A stretch of 64,000 nt of DNA from Arthrobacter sp. StoSoilB20 (GCF_019977295.1 NZ_AP024651.1:3844001-3908000); one strand, 5' to 3'; positions 38,610 through 48,836 are shown, counted from the first letter of the stretch. Numbers and translations are program-made. Notes: generated by a model not told the origin, from the letters alone.

Positions 38610-38628
38610 GATTCCACATTGCGGAATC
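38610..38628. promoter_or_regulatory. Palindromic operator candidate upstream of the NCS1 gene
   Basis: GATTCC-ACATTGC-GGAATC, perfect 6-bp arms, 22 bp before the permease start. Its core TTCCACATTGCGGAA is shared, with two changes, with the dctA upstream site. Confidence 0.6.
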
Positions 38629-38807
38629 TAGTTATTGAATAGTGAAAGCACTCTATGACTCAGGTCACGTAACGTCAAGGATTCGCGGTGTATGCAGGGT
38701 CACATTCGGTTGCTTGGGCAACGGTTTCCCAGTTGACTGTTTTGGTTACGCAATCCGTGTTGACGCTGCCCATCAGCAGACGTAATCTCGAATTGCAGAA
38801 TTTTATT

Positions 38808-38822
38808 CTCACAATACGAAAT
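38808..38822. promoter_or_regulatory. Degenerate operator-like box upstream of aceE
   Basis: TCTCACAATACGAAA matches the NCS1 upstream core at 10 of 15 positions and the box at 61534-61548 at 12 of 15. It lies 57 bp before the aceE start. Confidence 0.35.
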
Positions 38823-38878
38823 TCCTTGAGCGCCCCCACAGAGCAAGCGCCCAGACATTCAATGAAGAGAGGTTGGAC

Positions 38879-41644
38879 GTGGCTGCAGGAGAAGAGACCT
38901 CACACATCCTCAGCGGGTTGACTGCCCAGCTGCCTGATCGTGATCCGGAAGAGACCGCTGAGTGGATTGAGTCCCTTGATGCGTTGATCGCGGAGCAGGG
39001 TACCGAGCGTGCCCAGTACATTATGCGTTCGTTGTTGCAGCGTGCCGGCGCGAGGTCGGTGGGTGTGCCGATGGTGACGACCACTGATTATGTGAACACG
39101 ATCCCGGTGGACCAGGAAGCAGAGTTCCCGGGGAACGAGGAGTTCGAGCGCCGGTACCGGGCGTATATGCGGTGGAACGCCGCGGTGATGGTTCACCGTG
39201 CGCAGCGGGCTGATATTGGTGTGGGCGGGCATATCTCCACGTATGCCGGTGCCGCGACCCTGTATGAGGTGGGGTTCAACCACTTCTTCCGCGGCAAGGA
39301 CCACCCCAGTGGCGGGGACCAGGTGTTCTTCCAGGGCCATGCTTCCCCTGGCATGTACGCCCGTGCGTTCATGGAAGGCCGTCTCACGGAAGAGGATTTG
39401 GACGGGTTCCGGCAGGAAAAGTCCAAGGCCGGTCATGCCCTGTCCTCGTACCCGCACCCGCGGTTGATGCCTGATTTCTGGGAATTCCCGACCGTGTCGA
39501 TGGGTATCGGCCCGATGAACGCGATCTACCAGGCCCAGTCCAACCGGTACCTGCAGAACCGTGGCATCAAGGACACCTCGGACCAGCAGGTCTGGGCGTT
39601 CCTGGGTGACGGGGAAATGGACGAGCCCGAGTCCCGTGGTTTGTTGCAGCTCGCCGCGAACGAGAACCTGGACAACCTGAACTTCGTGATCAACTGCAAC
39701 CTCCAGCGCCTGGACGGACCGGTCCGCGGCAACGGCAAGATCATGCAGGAACTCGAAGCGTTCTTCCGCGGCGCGGGCTGGAACGTGATCAAGGTCGTCT
39801 GGGGCCGCGAATGGGACCACCTCCTGGAAGCGGACAAAGACGGGGCGTTGGTGAAGATCATGAACGAAACCCCCGATGGTGACTACCAGACCTACAAGGC
39901 CGAGTCCGGCGGGTTCGTCCGTGAACACTTCTTCGGTAAATCCCCGCAGACCAAGGACATGGTCGCGGACTTGGACGACGAACAGATCTGGGGCCTCAAA
40001 CGAGGCGGCCACGACTACCGCAAGGTCTACGCCGCCTACAAGGCAGCGACCGAGTTCAAGGGCAAACCCACGGTCATCCTGGCCAAAACCGTCAAGGGCT
40101 ACGGCCTGGGCCCGCACTTCGAGGGCCGCAACGCCACGCACCAGATGAAGAAACTGACCATGGAAGACCTCAAAGCCTTCCGTGACCACCTCCGGATCCC
40201 CATCAGCGATGAACAACTCGACGCTGACCTCTACCGGCCCCCGTACTACCACCCCGGCATGGACGCCCCGGAAATCAAATACCTCATGGACCGCCGGGCA
40301 GAACTTGGCGGGTTCGTCCCCGAACGCCGCCGCAAACACACCCCCGTGACCCTGCCCGAAGCGAAGTCCTACGAAGTCGCCAAACGCGGATCCGGCAAAC
40401 AACAAGCCGCGACCACCATGGCCTTCGTCCGGCTCCTGAAGGACCTCATGCGGGACAAAAACTTCGGCGCACGCTTCGTGCCCGTCGTCCCGGACGAATC
40501 CCGGACCTTCGGCATGGACGCGTTCTTCCCGACCGCGAAAATCTACAACCCCAAAGGCCAGAACTACCTCTCCGTGGACCGCGACCTCGTCCTGGCCTAC
40601 AAAGAATCACCCGCCGGACAACTGATCCACCCCGGCATCAACGAAGCCGGAGCCGTCGCAGCCTTCACCGCCGCCGGCACCGCCTACGCCACCCACGGCG
40701 AACCCCTGGTCCCGATCTACGTGTTCTACTCCATGTTTGGCTTCCAACGCACCGGCGATTCGTTCTGGGCCGCAGCAGACCAAATGACCCGCGGCTTCAT
40801 CATCGGCGCCACCGCAGGACGGACCACCCTCACCGGCGAAGGACTCCAACACGCCGACGGACACTCCCCCATCCTGGCCTCCACCAACCCCGCCGTGAAA
40901 ACCTACGACCCCGCCTACGGCTACGAAATCGGCCACATCATCCGCCACGGCCTCGAAGAAATGTACGGCGAGAACAACACAGACGGCACCGGTGAAGACC
41001 GTAACGTCATGTACTACCTCACCGTCTACAACGAACCCATCACCCAACCCGCGGAACCGGAAAACCTCGACATCAACGGGCTCCTCAAAGGCATCTACCG
41101 CCTCGCCGAAGCCCCCACAGGAGACAGCAACCGGCCCACCGCGAACATCCTCGCCTCCGGCGTGTCCGTACCCTGGGCACTCGAAGCCGCCCGGATCCTC
41201 AACGACGACTGGGGAGTCGCCGCCGAAGTCTGGTCCGTGACCTCCTGGAACGAACTCCGACGCGACGGACTCGCCGCCGAAGAACACGCCTTCCTGAACC
41301 CCGGCCAACCCGCCCGCACCCCGTTCATCACCGAACAACTCGCAGGCACCACCGGACCAGTCATCGCAGTCTCGGACTACATGAAAGCCGTCCCCGACCA
41401 AATCCGCCAATTCATCCCCAACGACTTCGCCTCCCTCGGAGCAGACGGCTTCGGCTTCTCCGACACCCGCCAAGCCGCACGCCGCTACTTCAAAAACGAC
41501 ACCCACTCCATCGTCGCCAAAACCCTCCAGTTGCTGGCGGCGAGGGGCGAGGTCGAGGAGGGCGCGCCGTCGTACGCCATTGACCGCTACAAACTGCTGG
41601 ACGTGAACGCCGGCACCACCGGCGGAGCGGGCGGAGACGCCTAA
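38879..41644 (+). CDS. aceE: Pyruvate dehydrogenase E1 component, homodimeric
   Basis: 921 residues, full length for the AceE type. It decarboxylates pyruvate with thiamine diphosphate and passes acetyl groups to a lipoyl E2. The ThDP motif is [10 protein letters not shown]...NLNFVINCN (about residues 243-280). The transketolase-like central domain holds the catalytic His region [11 protein letters not shown] at 38879 has AGAGAGG in front; TTG at 38873 is less likely. E2 and E3 genes are not in the window, as is normal in actinobacteria. Confidence 0.97.
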   Translation: MAAGEETSHILSGLTAQLPDRDPEETAEWIESLDALIAEQGTERAQYIMRSLLQRAGARSVGVPMVTTTDYVNTIPVDQEAEFPGNEEFERRYRAYMRWNAAVMVHRAQRADIGVGGHISTYAGAATLYEVGFNHFFRGKDHPSGGDQVFFQGHASPGMYARAFMEGRLTEEDLDGFRQEKSKAGHALSSYPHPRLMPDFWEFPTVSMGIGPMNAIYQAQSNRYLQNRGIKDTSDQQVWAFLGDGEMDEPESRGLLQLAANENLDNLNFVINCNLQRLDGPVRGNGKIMQELEAFFRGAGWNVIKVVWGREWDHLLEADKDGALVKIMNETPDGDYQTYKAESGGFVREHFFGKSPQTKDMVADLDDEQIWGLKRGGHDYRKVYAAYKAATEFKGKPTVILAKTVKGYGLGPHFEGRNATHQMKKLTMEDLKAFRDHLRIPISDEQLDADLYRPPYYHPGMDAPEIKYLMDRRAELGGFVPERRRKHTPVTLPEAKSYEVAKRGSGKQQAATTMAFVRLLKDLMRDKNFGARFVPVVPDESRTFGMDAFFPTAKIYNPKGQNYLSVDRDLVLAYKESPAGQLIHPGINEAGAVAAFTAAGTAYATHGEPLVPIYVFYSMFGFQRTGDSFWAAADQMTRGFIIGATAGRTTLTGEGLQHADGHSPILASTNPAVKTYDPAYGYEIGHIIRHGLEEMYGENNTDGTGEDRNVMYYLTVYNEPITQPAEPENLDINGLLKGIYRLAEAPTGDSNRPTANILASGVSVPWALEAARILNDDWGVAAEVWSVTSWNELRRDGLAAEEHAFLNPGQPARTPFITEQLAGTTGPVIAVSDYMKAVPDQIRQFIPNDFASLGADGFGFSDTRQAARRYFKNDTHSIVAKTLQLLAARGEVEEGAPSYAIDRYKLLDVNAGTTGGAGGDA

Positions 41645-41661
41645 ACACCCCGTATCAACAA

Positions 41662-41700
41662 AAGTGGCGGCAGTGTTCGTAAAGAACATTGCCGCCACTT
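41662..41700. terminator. Terminator between aceE and DUF1508 gene
   Basis: AAGTGGCGGCAGTGTTC (41662-41678) pairs with 41684-41700, one mismatch, followed by GTTGTTT. Serves the convergent pair. Confidence 0.88.
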
Positions 41701-41729
41701 GTTGTTTCGCTGGTTTCTGCCAACCGGGC

Positions 41730-41921
41730 CTAGGTGCCCAGGTTCCTGCGGTCCACCACAAAGCCGGTTGCCGCATTTTCGCGGACGGCGTTGATGCCGG
41801 CCACCACGGCCTTGAGGTTCGGAAACTGCGGCGACACTGCCACAACCGTGCCGTCCTCGGCGGTAAGCCTGAACCGGAATGAGTTGGATCCTGCTTTGAG
41901 AATTTCGAAATTGCCAGCCAT
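41730..41921 (-). CDS. YegP-family small protein (DUF1508)
   Basis: 63 residues starting MAGNFEILKAGSNSFRFRL, then VSPQFPNLKAVVAGINAVREN and ending VVDRRN. This is one DUF1508 unit; E. coli YegP has two in tandem. AGGGG lies just ahead of the ATG at 41921. Function is unknown. It converges with aceE and is separated by a hairpin. Confidence 0.85.
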   Translation of the reverse strand: MAGNFEILKAGSNSFRFRLTAEDGTVVAVSPQFPNLKAVVAGINAVRENAATGFVVDRRNLGT

Positions 41922-42108
41922 TTCCCCTGTACTTTCACGCATCGTTGCGTTTCCGAGCTGACTTCATAACTCCCCCATAGACGATATCGGCCATTTCATA
42001 CGGCCAAAAGCCCTACTCATCGGTAATTTACAACCGATATAGGTAGATCGCTTCGAAAGCCACCAAGGAGCTAGAGACCGCATGCACCCCCGCGCGTATG
42101 GTGAGGAT

Positions 42109-42720
42109 ATGACTGACATCGGCACGGCCCCCACCACGGGTGTGCTCCTCGCTGCCGGGGCCGGCACCCGCCTGGGCCGCGGCCCCAAGGCCTTGCTGCC
42201 CTTCCGCGGCCGGACTTTGGTGGAGGTTCTCGCCGATACCCTGTTCGACGGCGGTTGCCGCGAGGTTGTGGTGGTACTCGGTGCTGAGGCCGGGCATGTT
42301 CGGAGCAACACCGATTTGGGCACCCATATGGTGGTCGAGAACGAGAACTGGGCCAAGGGAATGGCCGGCTCTTTCCGCGCCGGAATCGACGCCGCCGCCC
42401 CAGGAAACAGCATCATGGTGGCGCTGGTGGACCAACCCGGTTTAACCCCGACGGCGGTCAGCAGGTTGCTGGGCAGCCACCGTCCCGGCCGGGTCACCGC
42501 AGCCGCCTATCCTGACGAGTCGGGTCACCTGAAGCGCAGGCACCCGGTGATTTTCGACGTCGGACTCCGCGCCGACGCTGCCGCGGCAGCTCACGGCGAC
42601 ACCGGCGCGCGTTCATTCCTCAAAGCGCACCCAGGCTTGGTGGACCTGGTGGACTGCAGTGACCTTTGTTCCGGCGAGGACCTGGATACCAAAGACCAGC
42701 TGCACCTTCTGGAAGGGTAG
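42109..42720 (+). CDS. MobA-like nucleotidyltransferase (MocA type, molybdenum cofactor cytidylyltransferase)
   Basis: 203 residues. The nucleotide-binding N-terminus LLAAGAGTRLGRGPKALLPF and GMAGSFRAGID and VDQPGL motifs mark the MobA/MocA group. MocA makes the cytosine-dinucleotide form of molybdopterin used by xanthine dehydrogenases, and an XDH set lies 600 bp away, so this is a plausible maturation factor. GAGGAT precedes ATG 42109; ATG 42082 is an alternative. The gene end is covered by a 19-bp tandem repeat. Confidence 0.87.
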   Translation: MTDIGTAPTTGVLLAAGAGTRLGRGPKALLPFRGRTLVEVLADTLFDGGCREVVVVLGAEAGHVRSNTDLGTHMVVENENWAKGMAGSFRAGIDAAAPGNSIMVALVDQPGLTPTAVSRLLGSHRPGRVTAAAYPDESGHLKRRHPVIFDVGLRADAAAAAHGDTGARSFLKAHPGLVDLVDCSDLCSGEDLDTKDQLHLLEG

Positions 42721-42767
42721 CGCCGGGTAGGAAGGGTAGCGCCGGGTAGGAAGGGTAGCGCCGGGTA
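42711..42767 (+). repeat. 19-bp tandem repeat over the cytidylyltransferase stop
   Basis: Three perfect copies of GGAAGGGTAGCGCCGGGTA at 42711, 42730 and 42749. The first includes the last codons and the stop. Confidence 0.96.
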
Positions 42768-42778
42768 GATTTGGGGGC

Positions 42779-43246
42779 ATGATCCGTATCGAACCCGACG
42801 ATCCCGCACGCCCTGATGTCAGCCAGCTCCTCAGCGAGCACCTGGCCGACATGTTCGCCACTTCCCCGGCCGAGAGCGTGCATGCGCTGGACCATTCGGC
42901 GTTGTCGCACGAGTCCATTACGTTCTGGACAGCCCGCGAGGACGGCACCTTGCTGGGTTGCGGTGCGTTGAAGAAACTCTCCGAAGGGCAGGCCGAGATC
43001 AAGTCCATGCGCACTACGTCCGCCGCGCGCGGACGTGGGGTGGCCACCGCGATGCTGGAGCACATTGTGGCCGAAGCCGCGCGGCTGGGTTACGGGCGCG
43101 TGAGCCTGGAGACGGGTACCGAGGATTATTTCGCCCCGGCCCGCAGGCTGTATGCCCGGCACGGTTTTACGGAGTGCCCGCCTTTTGGGGATTACATCCT
43201 GGACCCGAACAGCGTGTTCATGGAGCTCACCCTCTCCCCCAAGTAG
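42779..43246 (+). CDS. GNAT-family N-acetyltransferase
   Basis: 155 residues. The acetyl-CoA loop is TSAARGRGVATAML (about residues 80-93, RxxGxA form), followed by LGYGRVSLETGT and YARHGF. GGGGG lies just before the ATG, and TAGATT 11 bases ahead could be its -10. Acceptor substrate unknown. It sits between the cytidylyltransferase and the convergent XDH genes. Confidence 0.9.
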   Translation: MIRIEPDDPARPDVSQLLSEHLADMFATSPAESVHALDHSALSHESITFWTAREDGTLLGCGALKKLSEGQAEIKSMRTTSAARGRGVATAMLEHIVAEAARLGYGRVSLETGTEDYFAPARRLYARHGFTECPPFGDYILDPNSVFMELTLSPK

Positions 43247-43296
43247 GTAACTGCAAACGACGCAATGAGGGCTCATAGCGACGTTTGCTGTTACCT
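43245..43296. terminator. Hairpin between convergent GNAT and XDH genes
   Basis: AGGTAACTGCAAACGACGC (43245-43263) and its inverse (43278-43296), 17 of 19 pairing. The left arm overlaps the GNAT stop codon. Confidence 0.75.
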
Positions 43297-43321
43297 AGTT
43301 GGGCTGGCACGGGGATAGGGG

Positions 43322-46264
43322 TCAGTTGGGGATCAGGGTGCGGTCGCGAAGGGCCAGGTAGATCTTGTCCCGCGCGATGGGCAGCTCACCAAAGCGGATG
43401 CCGGTTGCGTTGCGGATGGCGTTGGCCAGCGCGGGAGCCACGGGATTGAACGGGCTCTCGCTCATCGACTTCGCACCCAAAGGCCCGGTGGAGTCGTTGG
43501 TGGTTGCGAAGTACACCTCGCTCCGTGGCACGTCCGCGAACGAAGGGATGTGGTACTGCCGCAGGATGTCCGTGGTGACGCGGCCGGCGTCGTCCACTTT
43601 TACTTCCTCGTAGAGCACCGCGCCGAGGGCCTGCGCGATACCGCCCTCGATCTGGCCACGGCACTGCCGCGGGTTGACCACCACACCAGCGTCCGCGGCT
43701 TGGACACTTTGCAGGATCCGCAGCTCGCCGGTTCCCGTGTTGACGGCGACCCTGAAGCCATGGACGTTGAACGCCACCGAACGCGGCGTCCCACCCCAGT
43801 TGCCGTCGGTGGCGAGCCGAACGCCTTGCAGCCGGGCGGCGTCGACGATTTCCGTCAGCGGCACCGTACGGTCACCGCACTGCACGGCACCGTCCACAAA
43901 GCGGCAGTCGGCCACCGGAACACCCGTCAGGGACGAGGCAACGGTCTGGATCCGGGTGCCGAGCTCCAGCGCCGCACCGAGCGTCGCTTTTCCGGCCACC
44001 ACGGTTCCGGCCGAACCGAACGCGCCGGTGTCGTGCTCAAGGAGGTCGGTGTCGGACTGCCGCACGGTCACCTTGGACGCAGTCGTCGCCAAGGCGGTGG
44101 CCGCCAACTGCGCATGGACGGTAGTGGTGCCGTTCCCGAACTCAGCAGTACCGACGTCGACGGCGAACCTTCCGTCAGCTTCCAGGCTCACCCGCGTGTG
44201 GGCGAAGTGTCCGCGCGGCGGGACGGTGTCGATCATGGACAGGGCAGAGCCCTCCCCTACCACCCAGTCCGGGCCGAGGTCGTCCAAGCCTGCAGCCCGG
44301 TAGCGTTCCTTGCCGCGGTCCAGGGCATCCCTGACCAAGGCGACGCACTGGTCCAATCCGTAGCTTCCGTAGTGGACGTCTTCCTCGGGCTCGGGGGTTG
44401 TGGAGAGCATGTGGTCGCCGGGCCGGACCATGTTCTTGAGCCGGAACTCCAGCGGATCCATGCCGATCCCGATGGCCAGCTCGTCAATGGCGGATTCGAT
44501 GGCGAAGATCATTTGGCTCAGCCCATACCCGCGGAAAGCGCCTGCGGGGACGGTGTTGGTGTAAACCGCGTGCGCGTCCACCTTCTTGTTCACGCACTTA
44601 TAGACGGCCAAGGATTCTCCACAGCCGTGGAACATCACACCGGGAGCATGGTTTCCGTAGGCACCGGTATTGGTGAGGACGTCAAGCTGCAGCGCCGTGA
44701 GGTACCCGTCCCGGCTGGCACCCGCCTTGAGCTTGATGGTGAAGGGGTGGCGGGTGGTGGTTGCGGTGAACTGCTCTGTCCGCGTGAACTCCAGTTGGAC
44801 GGGCCTGCGCAGTTTCAGGGCGGCGAGGGCTACCAAGTCCTCGGTCAGGACCTCCTGCTTGCCACCGAAACCGCCGCCAACCCGGCCAGCCACCACCCGG
44901 ATGGTCTCCGGCGCCAGGTTGAACACCCGGCTCAAGGTCCTTTTCACCAGGAACGGAACCTGCGTTGAGGAACGGATCATCAGCCGGCCGTCCTCATCCA
45001 GCCAGGCAATGGACGAGTGGGTTTCCATGGCCACATGCTGCACGCGCTGGGTTTGGTACGTGTGCTCGTGGATGAAGTCGGCCGCCGCGAAGCCGTCCGC
45101 AACGCTGCCCAGCTCGGCATGGACCTCGGCCACTACATTGTGATGCGGGCGGGAAATGCGGGAGAAGACCCCATCCTTTTCTCCGTGAATAGCCGGCGCT
45201 CCGGGGAGGATGGCCTCTTGCGGCGTAAACACCGGCTCCAGGAGTTCGTAATTCACTTCCAGTGCCCGGGCCCCGGCCTCGGCTGCGCCCACGGATTCAG
45301 CGACTACCGCAGCAACGCGCTGTCCGATGAAGCGCACCACGTTGTCCAACACCCGGGTGTCGTCAGGATCGTCGGTGAAGTTCTCGTGCTGGGCCGTGGA
45401 GAACAGCAGCTGTGGAGCGTCCTCATGCGTGAAGACCGCCACGACGCCGGGAACCGCCAATGCCGGGGCCTTGTCGATGGACACGATCCGGGCATGCGGG
45501 TGCGGCGAACGCAGCAGCTTCAGGTGCAGCAAGCCCGGAAGGTCCTCGGCAGGTACGTCCAGGGCGTAGCGGGCGGTCCCGGTGACCACGGCTTGGCCGG
45601 CTGGTGCGGGAACGTTGTCGCCGAGCTGGCCCGGAGCGGCTGCCACAGGGGCAGCTGCTGCTGCCATCGCCTTCGCGGTGCCGGAGGGCGCGGGCGACTG
45701 CGTGTTGGAAACAGGATCCGGCCCGGAAGCAGGCAGCCTCCCGGAAATAGGCAGCGTCCCGGAAACTGGCTGTGCCCCCGAAACGTCAGCTCCGGCGTCG
45801 TGCTGGTCTCCGCCACTGTGGCGGCCGCCGTGGCCTTCGCCATGGCCGCAGACCGCATCCGCGATGGACCGGTAACCGGTGCACCGGCACAGGTTTCCCT
45901 TGAGGTTGCGCGGCAGATTGGCGCGTTGTTCGTCGTCGAACGTTGCAGCAGTCATCATCATGCCGGCGGTGCAGAAACCGCACTGAAAACCCTGGGCCTC
46001 GAGGAACTGCTCCTGCACAGGGTGCAGGCCTTCGTCCGACACGAGGCCCTCGATGGTGGTGACCGCTTTACCTTCGGCGCGAACGGCCGGGTAGATGCAG
46101 CTGTGAACGGGTGTGCCGTCCACGTGAACCGTGCAGGCTCCGCAGTCGCCGCCGTCGCAGCCCTTCTTGACTCCGAAGTTTCCCTCTTCACGGAGGAACG
46201 TGCGCAGGCACTGGCCCGGGCGGGGTGTGGCCTGCGAGGCAGAACCGTTGATCTCAATTGCCAT
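43322..46264 (-). CDS. Xanthine dehydrogenase, fused iron-sulfur and molybdenum subunits
   Basis: 980 residues. Residues 1-150 carry two [2Fe-2S] clusters: CDGGDCGAC, then CGFCTAGM and CRCTGY. A ~60-residue linker with repeated P-x-SG units follows. The rest is the large molybdopterin subunit, with RVGGGFGGKQ, FRGYGLSQ and the C-terminal GAKSMSESP carrying the catalytic Glu. It oxidises hypoxanthine and xanthine to urate. AAGGAGG precedes the ATG. The gene overlaps the FAD subunit gene by 11 bp. Normally these are separate genes (the FAD part is separate here); the Fe-S/Mo fusion is the odd point. Confidence 0.94.
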   Translation of the reverse strand: MAIEINGSASQATPRPGQCLRTFLREEGNFGVKKGCDGGDCGACTVHVDGTPVHSCIYPAVRAEGKAVTTIEGLVSDEGLHPVQEQFLEAQGFQCGFCTAGMMMTAATFDDEQRANLPRNLKGNLCRCTGYRSIADAVCGHGEGHGGRHSGGDQHDAGADVSGAQPVSGTLPISGRLPASGPDPVSNTQSPAPSGTAKAMAAAAAPVAAAPGQLGDNVPAPAGQAVVTGTARYALDVPAEDLPGLLHLKLLRSPHPHARIVSIDKAPALAVPGVVAVFTHEDAPQLLFSTAQHENFTDDPDDTRVLDNVVRFIGQRVAAVVAESVGAAEAGARALEVNYELLEPVFTPQEAILPGAPAIHGEKDGVFSRISRPHHNVVAEVHAELGSVADGFAAADFIHEHTYQTQRVQHVAMETHSSIAWLDEDGRLMIRSSTQVPFLVKRTLSRVFNLAPETIRVVAGRVGGGFGGKQEVLTEDLVALAALKLRRPVQLEFTRTEQFTATTTRHPFTIKLKAGASRDGYLTALQLDVLTNTGAYGNHAPGVMFHGCGESLAVYKCVNKKVDAHAVYTNTVPAGAFRGYGLSQMIFAIESAIDELAIGIGMDPLEFRLKNMVRPGDHMLSTTPEPEEDVHYGSYGLDQCVALVRDALDRGKERYRAAGLDDLGPDWVVGEGSALSMIDTVPPRGHFAHTRVSLEADGRFAVDVGTAEFGNGTTTVHAQLAATALATTASKVTVRQSDTDLLEHDTGAFGSAGTVVAGKATLGAALELGTRIQTVASSLTGVPVADCRFVDGAVQCGDRTVPLTEIVDAARLQGVRLATDGNWGGTPRSVAFNVHGFRVAVNTGTGELRILQSVQAADAGVVVNPRQCRGQIEGGIAQALGAVLYEEVKVDDAGRVTTDILRQYHIPSFADVPRSEVYFATTNDSTGPLGAKSMSESPFNPVAPALANAIRNATGIRFGELPIARDKIYLALRDRTLIPN

Positions 46265-47192
46265 TCGGGGCCTCCTTCTGCTGGGTGGTGGTTGGTGTGG
46301 GCTGGGTGGACGGCTGGGGCGAGGTATTGTGCGGGGGCCAGAAATCGCCGGACACAGCCATGGACTCGCCCAACAGTTCTGCCCGGATTTCCTCCGCCAG
46401 CTTGAACGTCATATCCCGCCGCCACGCGGGGAGCCCGTGGATGTCGTCGTGGTAGAGCGGCCACGGAATGGAATCGCCGACGACGTCAGCCAGCGTCCCG
46501 GCGTCGGGAACCTGCCCGGCGGGGAACCGCAGCTGTACCGGCCTTTTGGTGGAGGCGGTCACGGTGATGACCAGCCCGCCGTCGGGGTCCAGCCGGCCGA
46601 TCAGCAGCACGCCGGAGCGGCCGAGGTTGCTGAGGGATAAACGGCGGAAGGCCACGCGGGCGGAGAGCGCGTTGGCCGGCAGATGGATGCTGCGGAGCAA
46701 CTCCCCGGGGGCCAGGACGGTCTGCATGTCTCCAGTCACGACGTCGGCCACGGGAACCTTGCGGCTGGTGCCGTCCGGGCTGAGGATGGTGGCTTCGCCG
46801 TCCAGTCCGGCGCAGAGCGAGGTCATGGGCCCCGCGGGCAGCCCGGTGCAGATGTTGCCGCCCACCGTCGACATGTTCCAGATCTTGAACGAGGCCACGA
46901 ACGAGTCGCAGCACGGCCGGATCAGCGCCAATCCGGGCCACTCGCGGGTGGCTGCTTCAGTGGTTTGTGGCAAGGCGTAGAGCTCAGCGACGGTGCATGT
47001 GGCGGCAAGTTCGATGCCCGCATCCGTAACGGTGATGGCCGGCCATTCCGCTTGGCCAAGGTCCAGGAGCCGCTTGAGAACGGTGCTTCCATAGGAGAAA
47101 AGGACAGTGCCCCCGGCGAGCCAGGCGTCGCCGTCGCGCCATTGTGCGGGGTCCGTGGTGGGGACCACGGCCTCGATGGTGTTCATGTCCAT
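46254..47192 (-). CDS. Xanthine dehydrogenase FAD-binding subunit (CoxM/XdhB type)
   Basis: 312 residues. The FAD motifs LAGGTVL (about 26) and NMSTVGGNICTGLPAG (about 106-121) are typical. It transfers electrons from the Fe-S clusters to NAD via FAD. AGGAGG lies four bases before the ATG. It overlaps both neighbours (XdhC gene by 10 bp, fused subunit by 11 bp), so the three are translationally coupled. The C-terminus is a Pro/Thr/Gln tail. Confidence 0.92.
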   Translation of the reverse strand: MDMNTIEAVVPTTDPAQWRDGDAWLAGGTVLFSYGSTVLKRLLDLGQAEWPAITVTDAGIELAATCTVAELYALPQTTEAATREWPGLALIRPCCDSFVASFKIWNMSTVGGNICTGLPAGPMTSLCAGLDGEATILSPDGTSRKVPVADVVTGDMQTVLAPGELLRSIHLPANALSARVAFRRLSLSNLGRSGVLLIGRLDPDGGLVITVTASTKRPVQLRFPAGQVPDAGTLADVVGDSIPWPLYHDDIHGLPAWRRDMTFKLAEEIRAELLGESMAVSGDFWPPHNTSPQPSTQPTPTTTQQKEAPNGN

Positions 47193-48508
47193 GGGTCCTC
47201 CTGAGTGAGGTGTTGAGTGGTTGCGTGCGTCGGGGCCGGGATCGGCGCTGCGTTGGGCGTTGCGTGCGTCGGGGCCGGGATCGGCGCTGCGTTGGGCGTT
47301 GCGTGAATCGGCATTGGGTGAATCGGGCCGGCGCTGTCTTTGAGGGAAGGGAACCCGGGGGCACTCGAAGTCCGCCGGCCCGCACCGCGCTCAGCAATGA
47401 TTTCGGCGGTGATGGAAACCGCCACTTCAGCGGGAGTGACAGCACCCAGGTTCAGTCCGATCGGCGAATGCAGCCGGTCCAGGGACTCCGGCGAAGTGCC
47501 TGCCTCGAGCAAGGCGTCGATCCGTTGGCGGTGGCTGCGGCGGGAACCCATGGCGCCGAGATACGCCAGGTTGATACGGAGGGCGCTCTGGAGCAAGGGG
47601 ATGTCGAACTTGGGATCGTGCGTCAGGACGCACACCACGGTACGGGCATCAATGCGTCCTGCCGCTGCCTCTGCTTCAAGGTAGCGATGCGGCCATTCGG
47701 TAACCACTTGGTCTGCTCCCGCGAATCGGGTTTGCTTGGCGAACGCAGGCCTGGCGTCGCACAGGGTCACGTTGTATCCGAGGAGTTGTCCGGCGGGCAG
47801 CAGTGCTGCGCCGAAGTCGTTGGCGCCGAAGACCAGCATCCGGGCGGCCGGCAACCGGCTTTCCACCAACAGGGTGATGGGCTCCGGTTGCGTTTCCTCC
47901 TGTGGGGGCATGGCCAGCCTCTCCGTGGTAACCCAGCCATCGATGCATCCCTCGGGCGGTGCCAGGCGCACCAAACCGGCTCGGCCACCTTGGAGCAGTG
48001 GCTCCACCTGGGCAGCGGCGGCAAAAAGTGTGGAGGGGTGGTCGCCCAGCAGTTTAGCCAGTTCCTCTGACTCCATGGCACGGAACCGGACGGGATCATT
48101 GACCACCATGACTCCGCCGTGTGCATCGAGCCGGCGGATCAAGGCCGCAGGACGCGGGGTTTCGGCAAAAACAGACAGCTCAGGCGATCCTGCCCGGAGA
48201 GGCTGGATATGGACTTCCAGTTCCCCTCCACAGGTAAGGCCGACGGCGAACGCGTCCTCGGAACTGTAGCCGAACGACTCAAGGCGGGGGCCGCCGTCGC
48301 GCATTGCTTCCAAAGCCGCTTCCACCACGGCGCCTTCCACGCAACCCCCGGACAGGCTGCCCAGGATTTCGCCGTTTTCGGAGACCAACATTGAGGTTCC
48401 CATGGGCCGCGGCACAGAACCGCCAGTCCCTACGATCGTGGCCACAGCACACAGTTGGCCGGAGACCGCAGGCCGCCAGCTGCCCAGTGAAGGCATCAGA
48501 TCCAGCAT
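47183..48508 (-). CDS. XdhC/CoxI-family molybdenum cofactor insertion protein
   Basis: 441 residues. The N-terminal CoxI domain (ATIVGTGGSVPRPMGTSM, GGCVEGAV) and C-terminal Rossmann XdhC domain (MLVFGANDFGAAL, LTHDPKFDIPLL, YLGAMGSRRSH) identify the chaperone that matures and inserts Mo cofactor into XDH. AAGGA lies nine bases before the ATG. The last ~45 residues are a 13-residue repeat (ATPNAAPIPAPTH), which is absent from the family in general and comes from a 39-bp DNA duplication. Confidence 0.92.
   Translation of the reverse strand: MLDLMPSLGSWRPAVSGQLCAVATIVGTGGSVPRPMGTSMLVSENGEILGSLSGGCVEGAVVEAALEAMRDGGPRLESFGYSSEDAFAVGLTCGGELEVHIQPLRAGSPELSVFAETPRPAALIRRLDAHGGVMVVNDPVRFRAMESEELAKLLGDHPSTLFAAAAQVEPLLQGGRAGLVRLAPPEGCIDGWVTTERLAMPPQEETQPEPITLLVESRLPAARMLVFGANDFGAALLPAGQLLGYNVTLCDARPAFAKQTRFAGADQVVTEWPHRYLEAEAAAGRIDARTVVCVLTHDPKFDIPLLQSALRINLAYLGAMGSRRSHRQRIDALLEAGTSPESLDRLHSPIGLNLGAVTPAEVAVSITAEIIAERGAGRRTSSAPGFPSLKDSAGPIHPMPIHATPNAAPIPAPTHATPNAAPIPAPTHATTQHLTQEDPWT
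47220..47297 (-). repeat. 39-bp tandem repeat in the XdhC tail
   Basis: Two perfect 39-bp copies (47220-47258, 47259-47297) plus a degenerate third. In frame, each encodes 13 residues of the Ala/Pro tail. Confidence 0.93.
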
Positions 48509-48836
48509 GGCAACACATCCTTATTCCAGGTGTCCCAGCCGGGTGGCCCGGCCGGAGCAGTGCGCGATCTTGCCCCATAATCTCATTTCCAGAGGTTGTT
48601 GAGGGGAAGTCGCAGGTAATCGATAAAAGCGTTCATGGGAACGGGGGCAAGGGCTTCATCTCCCTGCCCCCGTTCCTTGACGGAGCGTCGACCGCCCAGC
48701 CGCCGTCCGCCGTCGTGCCTTCCAGTCCTTATGGTTCGGGAAGGACGACGACGGCGGACGCCTATTCGTGCGGTGGGTGCCGGCGGACCGCCGATCAGAG
48801 TGCCGGAACAACCGCCGGCGCGGGTGCGGCTCCCGG
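48509..48836. other. Gap with two hairpins upstream of XdhC and downstream of AzgA
   Basis: No gene seen. A hairpin at 48638-48676 (GGAACGGGGGCAAGGG with CCCTGCCCCCGTTCC) and a stronger one at 48704-48760 (CGTCCGCCGTCGT arms, 13 bp perfect) probably end the AzgA transcript. The part near 48509-48600 must carry the xdh promoter; no palindromic operator is obvious. Confidence 0.6.
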
